DNA of 64,000 bases from Hippopus hippopus (taxonomy: Eukaryota; Mollusca; Bivalvia; Cardiida; Cardiidae): NCBI GenBank assembly GCA_946811185.2, contig OX328112.1:15357215-15421214 (forward strand), in the 5' to 3' direction. The position numbers and the translations under genes are program-made. Position 1 is the stretch's first letter. Every line of letters starts with the position of its first letter. Below the pieces are notes generated by a model. It was not told the DNA's origin. It worked only from the letters and a program-made list of their open reading frames with translations, and did no database searches. Of this stretch, positions 38,051 through 50,000 are shown piece after piece.

Positions 38051-41000
38051 GTATGTTAGCGTTTGTATAACATAGAGTATTAGAACAGACATTTTCAGGT
38101 AGTTGATATATGGATCATGGCTGACTAAAGTTTATTTGTCATTAGTTTTCGTGGATTTTCAGAACCTGTGTAGGTCATGGGTGAACAGCGAGCAACAGTG
38201 TCTCAAATTATATATTAAGCACTAATGTACTGAAAGGTAAACAACTCGTTATGTATAGTCAATACCCTAGTGAAATCTGTGACTAGTGTATTGAAAATAT
38301 ATTAAGAGTTGTTTACTTTTCAGTATATTAGTGAGTAATATACAATTTGAGACACTGCCACGAGCCTTTTACGTGTGGTGTAGGTACCCCCAAATGGGAG
38401 GCCTGCTCCAATGTTGTTTTTTTTTATTGTGTCTCCACTGGCCATTTCATTGCATCTGTAATGAATTTGATCATACTCAGTGTTTCCGTTTGAATAAAAT
38501 TTTACTGAGTCCCTGGGACCCAGTGCCACTGAAAAAGTTGAGTCCCATTGAGTTTCTTCTGAGTCCCATTTTTTCTTCCGTAAATCATCTTTTTAATGAA
38601 GACCACTTTGGTTGGGGGATAGAATGAAGATGGGAAAAAACCTTGCTCTTCACAAGATTTTTTCCTCCCTTTCCACATAGTCATTTTCAGAGGACAGCAG
38701 TTTTGAAATACTACCCTGAGTGTCTCTCTAATGGAATGTAACCCTTTACCAGTCCACAATATAACCGTGAGTAAGAAAGCCTTTGAAAATAGTGTGGGAA
38801 AAGGAGAAAATACTTGTAACAAGCATTTTCTCCTTGTCCTACAATGTTTTCTACCCTTCTTTAAACAAATTTCAGTGTAAGAGTCACTTTTCTTTTGTCG
38901 TCTTCAAATGCTTTCAGTTTGGACAAGTCTAAAATTTTACTGTTTCGTAAAGAGTTAAATGGATTGGCTTGTTAACCTTATAAAAAGGAAGATCAGATCA
39001 CAAAAGAGAACTAAACTTAGATACTAAGTAAGCCTTGTAATATAAATGACTAGTTTAACCTGACTAGAAATTAAAAATTCTTTATGGATCCTTTCGCAGA
39101 CTTAATTTGCTGAGCAAGTCGGTGGCCGTCGCTCGAAATGTATGTCATACGATTGAACTTCTCTGAAAGTCCGTACAACCTGTTGTGAAAATATTTTTCT
39201 GCTTGGTTTTACTGCAAATTAAACACTTCATGCAAATGCAAGAATCTGAATCATCAGTGTCTTTCACTAACCAAACTTTAAAGGCAGGATCTTTCAGCCA
39301 CTGGTCTTGGAAAGATCGAGAATGTTTTTTCTTTTCTGCCGGGGAAGCCATCTTCTGTTTCAGTATACAAGTGCTAAGCAACAGCTGTTGTCCCGCTCAG
39401 TTCGCCGGGAAAGACAGTATAGATGTAACGCGGGTAACCAGTCTTAGGAAAGAGATTGGTAAGAGTTTACATGTTGGCGAACCAAGTTCTATTTATAGAC
39501 ATTTTGGAATTCCGATGGTCAGTTTGTACAGGCAGAGTTGAAATCTTCGTATTTCGAATTGTTTTCGGTGTTGATGTAGTCTAATTAAATTATCGTTTGG
39601 ACTCAATTTTGACTGCGTCCCAGGGACGCGATCAGCTTATTTATTTTGCGTCCGAGCTGATTTTCATGCGTATATAGATACTTTTACGTCGTAAACGGAA
39701 ACCCTGATACTGGCATCTCTTCTAATGGCTGTAATTATGTAGCAATATTTTTGTTTACTGCTATTAATATGGGCACAAGTCATTAGACAAAAGATTTATC
39801 TTTATGAAAATCTTTATGCTGGTTACCAGCATTTTCTCCTTTTCATACAATGTTTTTGAAAAGGTTACCCTGTCATATTTGTTAGAACTCGGGATTGTGT
39901 AATAAAGGGTGAGAAGGAGTCGGCATAGCTTAGTGGTGTGGCTGTTGGATTGCCACACCATGGGTTCAATCCTCTATGGAGGTGATTGGTTTCTCTTTGG
40001 ACTGTCATTGGGCACAGGCCCTTGCCTGGTAACCAACATTTTCTCCTTTTCCTTACAATGTTTTCTACCCCATCAAAGACAGATATCATCGTTTGATTGT
40101 TTGTTTGTTTGAATGGTGTTTTACGCTGCTTTCAACATTATTTCAGTCATATCACAGCGACAGCTCACATATTCATGTTTCCCTGGGTTTCACCAGTACT
40201 AGGCTAGGGCTCTGAAGTGTCTTGCCCAAGGACACTCCTGTGAAAAACCCAGTGGAGCCAGTGAGGCTCAAACCCGGGGCCTCCAGGTCATGAGTCCTAC
40301 ACTTTACCACTGAGCCATACAGGACCCCTTTAAAGGGCAAATCCTAAAATATTTTGACCAGACTGTTTTTTTCCTTTACTCGGCTGCAAATGATGTCAGT
40401 TAAACATGTGTCCGTCATTTTTCATAAATACCACCCTGTAACATGCCATAAACCACGGCCGAATTGTCACGCTGATATACGACCCTAAAAATGGTACATG
40501 GCTTACTTCCCCTGATTCGCTTATCTCCCATGCATGTGTGACGTCATTGTCGAGTCACTCTGTGTATACCGTCAGTAGACATACAGTAGGAACGCGGATG
40601 ATTGTATGCAGATATCTGAGTATTAACTGAGAATTGAGCCGAAAAAATGGTAAATTGTGCAGCCTATGGCTGCAACGTTGATTCAGGAACTAATAGAAGT
40701 AGTATTTTCAAATTTCCGAAGGAATTAAAAAGGAGGAAACTATGGATTCAACGTTTAAACCGGGGCCGGACAGAAGCGACGGATTTTTTGCCATCGGTTC
40801 ATTCGAAATTGTGTCTGAAATACTTCGATGACAGTCAGTTCTTAATAAGTTCAAAACTCGCAAAAGAAGTTGGTTATAGGAATTTTAGCCTGCGGTTAAA
40901 ACCTGATGCTGTGCCGACATTATTCGAAACTCCGAGTCGAAAGGAGATAGGCCTTAAACCGAAACTCCGAAAGACAGACATTCCGCAACGGCAATTTCCA

Positions 41001-44000
41001 AAAAGAAAATCCAACATGAAGTAGGTAATTTCTTTTTTCTTGAAATTTGAATACACGAATTGTTATTCGTATTAATTTACCCTTTTCTACATTACCGCTT
41101 CATTCTGAACAAAGAGAAAATGCTGCCGTTTTCTCCCTTTTCCAAATGATTTCAACATTTAACAAAATTATGGATTCATCCAAATTCATAACATAAATTT
41201 TGCAAATAACATAGTCGACATTGTTCAAATGATGTAAACTTTCAAGGGATAATAATCATTCTTTGAACAGCAAACATCATTTTCTTCCCACACTGTTTTT
41301 CAAACACTCTTTCTTTGGGTATTGGAAACTAGATCTAGGGTTTGTATGGTAAAGGGTGAAATCAATTTTGAACAAATTTTGAATTATATCTATACAATTT
41401 TGATTTGTGGATATTTCCTTTTCCTATCCATATTATGTCTTCTAGACAGGCTACTGAGAAAAATGTTTTGAACATGTCGGTATGAAAATTTTGAAAATGC
41501 ATATAATTTGACACAAGTCATTTTCTCTGATAATCAGACAAAAGTGAGAAAATGAAAATAACACATTTTTTTTTTTTTTTTTTAAATTAAGAAACAGAAT
41601 GTGTTTGACCAGGCTCACACACCAATTCTTTTACCTTTTACCTCAAAATTCTGATCTTCAACCACCCTAATGGAGAAGGCTTTTGAGGACAGGGTGAAAA
41701 AAGGAATAAGTCCTGATTCCCAGAGTTATCTTCTTTTCCTACAATATTTTCTACCCTCAAACCTATTGTCAAGGCCACATTTGATCTGTGATCTGCAAAT
41801 ACTTTCGGTGTGGAGTGTACAAGTCTAAAGTTTTGCCATCTGTGTAAGGGTTTAGCCTAACCCTTACCCAAAGGATAAAAAATTAGAATATTTCAAATCC
41901 ACAGCATTTAAATATGACTGATAAAATGTGATTGTTTATTGGAATTTAGTTTAACTTAGTTTAACCTTTTACCAAACAATCCTTTGTTTTAACGACCCTT
42001 GTGAAGAAAGAAAAACCTTTTGAAAACATTGTAGGTAAAGGAGAAAATGATGGTAACCAGTATTTTCTCCTTTTTCTACAATGTTTTCTACCCCATCAAA
42101 GACAAGTCCAAACATGTGAGTAAAATTTAATTTGTTGACTCCAAATGCTTTCAATTCGGTTGAGTCAATAAATTTGATGTTTGGTAACAATTTAAACATG
42201 TATTTTACACCTCTTGAGAAACAAGTTCATACAACTCATACTAATCGCTTCGGATACTGCTTCCTGGGAACCAAAACAAAACTCGTGCCCAATGTGTGGG
42301 ATTTATATTTAACCCTTTACCAATCAATCCCTAGTTTTTACGACCCTGAGACAGAAGCCTTTTAAAAACATTGTAGGAAAAGGAGATAATGCTGGTAGCC
42401 AGCATTTTCTCCTTTAACCACAATGTTTTCTACTCTGCTGGAAACAAATTTCAATTTTTGAAATATTTAACTTTATTTTGTCGTCTGCAAGTGATTTCAG
42501 TTTGGACCTGTTTAATATTTTGTCGTTTGGTAAAGAGTTAAAAATAGAAAATATTGTGGATAAAGGACCAATTGATAGTTACCAGCTCTTTCTATGTTTT
42601 TACAATGAATCTGAAGTCGTCTATACTGCAATTTGACCGGAATGTCAGTATTAACCGCTCAGTCCCTGGTAGACGGTAGACCAATTTGAGACTTACCCAA
42701 ATTGAAACACTTTGCATAAGACAAACAAGAAGTGAACAAATTACAATTCAGAGTTTAAGACTTTCACAGAGAAGCTCTATATTGAACATACAATAGCTAT
42801 ACATGTATGATAAATTTGCATTGAATCGATCATGTGGACAAGGTAAACAGCAAAAAAGTATTTCACACAGGTAGATCCCCTCTGCCTCTCTCTGATGTTC
42901 ATGTATTTCTGTATGGTAAGAAAAACAACTAAAATAATTTTCAAAATAATTTTGAGAATTAAGTCTTAACAATCTCGGAACATATTCTTTTATCAAATTT
43001 CAAGCTGGTTAACAGCATTTCAAAATATTCTTATTCTCATGAAAATCGTGATTTATTGTGTAACCCTTCACCCACGAGAGAATAAACTTGTACCCGTCAA
43101 TGTTTACAGAATTCTTTACAAGCTACAAATATCAACAAGGACCCATCAACAAATAGTTAGAACTAACATCTCATGATTATCAATCGTAAAAGTCAAGAAA
43201 AGGGTTATTTGACATGAAACTAAAGTGTCGGGGAAATGTCTCCAAAAGTGTCGGGGAACTGTCTTGTCGGGGAACCGTCTTGTCGGGGAACTGTCTTGAA
43301 ACCGTATTTTTTTTTTTTTGTTGTTGTTGTTGTTTAATTCCGCCCGTTAATCTACTGAAAATGCTTCACGTGAAACAAAGTTTATGCCATACACTTAATT
43401 TTATCATGTATAGAATAATATTTCTGTAAGCGATGTTCGCCCCGTAATAGACGTATTTCAATAGCGCGCGATACTCAACACGTTGAAAAGTCCGGCACAA
43501 CATCGTCATTTTCGTCATCAGTGGGCGAAAAGTTACTTTTATTCTCATCATCAGAAACTTAATAAGTTTCTTTAAAAATTGGCTCGTACATGTACGGCCT
43601 TACCGGCCCAGAATAGTCTATTTCTTCGTTTTCAATATCGCTCAGTTCACTATCGTAAACAACGTCCATATTGAAACAAGCTCTCCTTTGACGTCACAAA
43701 TCAAGGGACGCAACAATAAGTAAGGGAGATAAGCGATGCAATAAAAATTAATAAGCAGAAATATGAATTGAAAAAAAGTACTTTTACTAATTTTTTTTTC
43801 TAATTACAACATTACCAGGTTACCATTTGATAAGTGTAGATTTGAAAATTAACCATATCTGAAACTTGTTGATTTGCCCTTTAAGTAACATTTGATTTGT
43901 CATCTGGAAATGCATTGAATTTGGACTGGACAGAAATCATCATGTAAGCAACATTTAATTTGTCATTTGCAAATGCTTTCAATTTGGTCCAGTCCAAAAT

Positions 44001-47000
44001 TGTATTATTTTGTAAAGAGTCAAGTATTTTTTTTACAGACTTTATTCTACACAGTCATCAACCAATCAACCAACAAAGTTCTGGAGGTACATCCTGGGAG
44101 AGTTTAATAAAGTGATCGGACGTTATACAGAGAGATTAGAAAAGAAACAGTCACCCGTTTTCCGTAGAGTTGTGGATGTTGTAAGGCTCATCAAATGTAC
44201 GAAAATTTGGTGGTTACCAGCATTTTTAGCTCTGATAGCTGTTCCTGATTTTGTTTGAATTAGAGTTTTATGCCATTTTAACAGCTTAAGTCATATCATG
44301 GCGGTTAGTGATGCACCCATGTGTTTCTTGGCTTTCTCACACCAGTACTGACACAACTTTCTTTCCAAAGCCATTGACTACTTTTCTCACATGAATCAGA
44401 GGTGAGAGGTGAAAAATCCTTGGAAAAAATGTTCGCAGCAACTGGGTATTGAATCTGCAACCTCCAGGTCACGAGTCAGATATGCTAACCTCTGAGCTAC
44501 CCTGCCGAGCAGAAAATGTTGAGGTATTGTCATAGCCCTGTTGTTATCTGCTTTATTGTAATCAGTGTACGAATAACATCGGTACTTTTTCCATACATCT
44601 GTCATCTCTGTCTTAACTTTTGTGTACCAAACAATAAAATTGTGTTTTTGTCCAAATTGAAAGGACTGATTTTTGCAGATGGCCAATTCAGTGTAACTAA
44701 TAAGATTATTTTTTTCTTTGGAATGGCAGAAAAAATTGTGGAAAAGGGAGACAATGCTGGTTACCAGCATTTTCTCCTTTTCCCACAATTTTTTTAAAAA
44801 GCCATTTTCCCCTGAGTTGCTTAAAACACAGGATTGTGTGGTCAAGAGTAAAGTTATCTACCTCAAATTTAGAACAGATCTTAACTCAGAAAGGGGAACC
44901 CATACAAGAAGGGTAGGTAAGCTTGAAATTTTATAGACACAGTTATGTCCCCTTTCCAACTTACAACTTTCTTTCAAAGAGCAACTGCAGCTGTGTGTTG
45001 GCATTGGCATGTCATGCTTTTGTTAATTTTACCACAGAATTTTCAAGCCTAAAGCATTTGCAGATGACAAATGGAGCTTAAATAATGATCTGTGTCTTTG
45101 ATAGGGTAGAAGATACTGTAGGAAAAGGAGAAAATACTGGTTACTAACATTTTCTCCATTTCTGACTATGTTTTCTAAAGGTTTCTTTCTTAGGGTCGTT
45201 AAAACTCGGGATTGAGTGTTAACCAGTTTAAAGGCATACCTCATGGTATGAAATGTCTTTATTTTGACATAGATCTGCAAATGCTCACAATATAGATGTT
45301 TCTAAAAGTTTGTCATTTGGTTAAAAAAATTAAGCCTTGCCACACAATCCCCAGTTTTAATAAACTGTAGAAAGAGAGCTTTTGAAAACATTGAGGGAGG
45401 AAAAGAAAATGCTGCTCATTTTCTTACAGTGTTTTCTACCCTATCAGAGACAAATCTCATCATTTGAGCTGCATTTAATTTGTTGTCTGCAAATCCTTTC
45501 AGTTCAGATGAGTCTTAACTTTTGTTGTTTGGTACGGAGTTAAAAGAATAAAACATCTGTAAATGCACCGATTTGGTTTTTCTACATATCCGAAGTATCC
45601 TTTCAGAGTTTTATCAGCTGCCAGATGTTTGACAGTAATGTTTTGTGTTTTGTGCAGGTGTTAAATATGTTGCCTTGGATACAAAAACATACATTAAGGT
45701 GGCTGGGGAATTTTGGTTGGGAAAGGAGTTTGAGTCATTTACCAGAAAAGAATTAGATATATACCATCAGGTATGTCTGCATATGTTTGTTTTTATTTAA
45801 AGGCATATAAGTCTTGTTTGACAAAATGTAAACATTGAATTTTTATTTTTGTGAAATTTAACAGGGTACTGTTTTTTCCATGTTAAATCTTTACCATACA
45901 ATGACGCCTTTTAACGCCCCTGAAGAAGAGGCCTTTTGAAAACATTGTGGGAAAAGGAGAAAATGCTGGTAACCAGCATTTTCTCCTTTTCCCACAATGT
46001 TTTCTACCCTTTCCAAAACAAATTTCAAATTTTCAGTAACTTTCATTTTGTCATCTGCAAATGCTTTCAATTTGGACTGGCCTAAAATTTTGTCGTCAGG
46101 TAAAAAGTTAACTCTTTACCAAACAGTCCTGAGTTTTAATGACCTTGGAGTAGAACGTTTTTGAAAAGGTGGGCAAAAGAGAAAATGCTGTTAACTGGCA
46201 TTTTCTCCGTTACACATAACGTTTTCTACCCTGTCAAAGAACTTTGCTTAATTTATACATGTATCACTTCCAGTTTTGTTGTTGCAGTAACTTTCAATTC
46301 GGAAAAGGCTAAAATATGTCGTTTGGTAAGGAGTTATATTGAACTATAATTCTGTACCAGACAACAAAATTTCAAATTCCTCATGTTATTGAAAGCATTT
46401 GAAAAATATTGCTCAAGTTTATTGATTTGAAAGACTAGGCAACACTGAAAGAATGAAATATTATTTCCTTACAGTGTCTGTTTTCTTTAGCAATGAAATA
46501 AATGATAGAAATTTGTTGACATATAATATTCAATGATGAGAGTTCAACTCATGTCAATCCATTTCTAGATACAATTACCTTAACCCTTCACCAAACTATT
46601 CCAACTTTTAATGACTCCTTGGGAAAAAAGCTTTTAAAAACTCTGTTGGAAAGGAGAAAATGCTGGTAAACAGCATTTTCTCTTTTTCCCATAGTACTTT
46701 CTTCCCTTCCATCAAAAATCTCATCATTTGAGTGACATTTTTTTGTCGTGTACAAATGCTTTCAAGTTGGACAAGTCTAGATTTTTGTTGTGTGGTAAAG
46801 AGTTAAAACCTGTGCAGCAGATGCCTATTAAAAACATTATTATGTAAGGCAATATGCTCATACTTAGCAACTATTCCATGTTTTCTTTCCTGTCCTTTAC
46901 TAATGTATTGCCATCAATTTTTGTGCATCTTGAAATAGCGTTTATATGCATGACAGAGATAATGTCTATTTGGATTATTTTACAGATGCCTAAAGATATT

Positions 47001-50000
47001 TTGAAACTGCTGCCATTGCTACTATTGACCACCATACCAATTGTAGGAAATACATTCTTTATAATCGGGTAAGTAGTATTTAACACTTGGTATCTTTTTC
47101 CTTTACAAGCTAAACACTGGATAAAGACTTCGATTTTCATTTTAAAGTGTTACCAATCGTGTACCAAACACCAAAATTTTAGACTTGTCCAATTTGAAAG
47201 TATTTTCAGGCAACAAAATAAACGTGACTGAAAAAATTAAATTTGTCTTTTGAATTGTAGAAAATATTGAAGAAAACAGAGAAAAGACTGGTTACCAGCA
47301 CTGTGTTTTCAAAAGTCTTCTTCTTTAGGGTCATTAAAACTTGGGAATTAATTAGTTTAAACATATTTATTTTACATCAATTGAAAAACAAGTTCTTGCA
47401 ACTTATACTTATCTCTCTCAATTCTGCTTCCTGGAAACTACACCAGTACTCGTGCCAAATGTCTGGGCCAAAGATCAGTCCAACAGTTGACATTCCCTCC
47501 CTGGTATCGAACTCTGGACGTTATGGTTACAAGGCCGATGCTCTACCTCACAACCATGTACACGACAAATGATGGAAACTCAGGAATGTTTTGTTAAATG
47601 GAAATTTTTAGACTTGTACAAATAAAAAGTACACAAATTGTATGTGTCTCAAATATTGGATTTTTTTTGTAAATGGTAGAAAACATTATGAGGAAAGAAG
47701 AAAATGCTTGTTACCAGCATTTTTAGCTTGGGTGTTTTCGTAGAAAAAAGTGAGTTAGTATCATAGCCCTGGCATCGTTGTTGTACAAAAACTTTGACAT
47801 TTTGCAATATCTCTTTTATTACTGAAGGTATTTACTTCAGACTTAACCATCAAAAGGGGAACCTATACAATAAGGATAGGTAACCATCAAAGTATTTTTG
47901 ACTCAGTTACATACTTTTTTCGGCGTAGAATTTTCACTGAAAATCAGACTCTCTTTAATTATGGACATTCCCATGTGGCATGCTCTGTGAAAAGGAGGCT
48001 TAATGCATCTGACCGATGTCAGTCTACGCAGCCACGCAGGCTGACATGGGTCGAAACCTTTTGCTATTTGTGAATTTTCTGCATGTCAAAGGACCATTCT
48101 TCCTCCAGATCCAGCCAACTGTTAGACTGACTGGATTTTATGGGTCCATAACTATGTGATGACTCGCATGGTATAGTGCATCATGGCAGCATATTAATCT
48201 CCTTTACCCATAATGTTTGCAGCAGTCTTACTTTTTAGGTTTGTTAGAAAATGGGATTGTTTGGTAAAGGGTTAAGGAACTCATCAAGTAAATGTTTACA
48301 TCTTCCACTGTGTTGACCTAACGCTTTCTTGATAACTTTTGTAGGTACTACTTTCCACAGAGATTTCTCACCCATCAATTTTGGACAGCTCAACAAAAAG
48401 AACAATTTTTCCAAGCAGCACACAAGAAGAAATGTGCAGAATACAGACATATATTGACTTACATGGATAAACAAGTCCACAAACATATGACAGGTGAAGG
48501 GCAAGAAAAAATGCTTGACATTTTAAAGAAGGTGAACAAAACTTTTTTACTTGATCAAAATTGTTTTTATGTAGCCCTGACCAAAAAAAAAAAAAAAAAT
48601 CCTGAGACCGAACAGCAGCAAGAAAAACAGGCATTTGAAAACATTGTGGGGAAAAAGAGAAAATACTGGTAACCAGCATTGCCACAATTTTTCTACCCTT
48701 CCAAAAAAAAACTTCAGTTTTGAGCCACCTTTATTTTGTGGTCTGTTTTCAATTTAGACAAGTCTAAAATTTTGTCCTTTTCTAATTGTTAGCATCTCTT
48801 TGAGTGCCAAATACTGTATAACCTGTCTACCTGGTCACCTTTATCAAGCAAGCAACCTGTATTCAGCAGGTATTATACTGAGTTTCAGTGAAGAGAAAAT
48901 CTGGTATGTACAAACAAGGTACTTTGTAGAAAAATTGTGAACAATTACCACATGACAAAATTTTAGACTTGCCCAAATTGAAAGCTTTTGCAAGTGTCAA
49001 TTTAAATGTGACTTAAATGAGGAAATTTGTCTTTGATATGGTAGAAAATGTTGTGGGAAAAGGAGAAAATGCTTGTTACCAGCATTTTCTCCTTTTCCCA
49101 CAATATTTTCAAAAGGCTTTTTTCTCAGGGTTGTTAAAAGTCAGTTTTGTGTGGTAAAGGGTTAAATCTGTAGTTTGAATGGGTTAAGTTTTTGCTTCTT
49201 TATAAAAGCCCTTGGCCAAGATATTGAAGAAAGAGTGTTTTAAATTTACGTGCCATATTATACTTTGATTCTTTGTGAAATTATTTCTCAGCCTGGTGTA
49301 TGTTCACGGGTTAAATCTTTGCCAGTCAGTTAAATTTCAGGTTGATCCATATTGAATAAAAATGCAGGTGACAAATAAACTGTGGCTGACATAATAGGAT
49401 TTGTCTTTGAAAGGATATGAAATATTATGTGAAAGGGAGTAATTGCTGGTTACCACACTATTGTTTTGAAATGCTTTCTGTCTCTCACTGGGTAAAAACC
49501 TCTGTAAGGAATTAGGGTAACCGTTTAACACACAGTTCTTAATTATAACCTCTCTGAGAGGGGAAACTTTTGAAAATATATGGGATAAAGGAGAAAAAAT
49601 GTTTGTTAACAGCATATTCTCCTTTTCCCACAATGTCATCTGTCCTTCCAAGACAAATTACATCATTTAGTTTATTGTCTGCAAGTACTTTCAATTATGT
49701 CTAAAAATTTGTTGCCTGGTAAAGAGTTTGATGTTTTTGTATTGTAGGTAGAAATGGGGTCAGAGCCTTCGATAGAGGAGTTACTTGGAGTGAAAGAATA
49801 TTTTGAGTCATTTCCTTTTTCCATCGACTCCTTACCTAGTCCATACTTTGTGAGTACTGCTATTTTATTTTTTTAAAGTGAAAATAAGGTGACTAAAGGA
49901 TTCACATGAGTCTTCTAATCTAGAAATGTACATTATACCACTGGCAGAGCTCCAGATAAGAGGGAGTGATGGTATTCTAAATCCATTATTTCTCTTCAAA

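Larger units (their letters stand above)
38478..39706 (-). mobile_element. hAT-like element with zinc-finger ORF remnant
   Basis: Ends CAGTGTTTCCGTTT (38478-38491) and AAACGGAAACCCTG (39693-39706) are inverted repeats of the CAG type used by hAT elements. Subterminal GAGTCCCTGGGAC / GTCCCAGGGACG are also inverted. ATACT directly flanks both ends (38473-38477, 39707-39711), possibly part of an eroded 8-bp duplication. Length 1.23 kb, too short for a full transposase. Confidence 0.65.

Noticed and set aside
44181..44186. gtaagg as donor of LETMD1-like exon 2
   Set aside because: It is the best-looking site, but phase 0 would put exon 3 in a frame with an early stop; kept only as a possible alternative.
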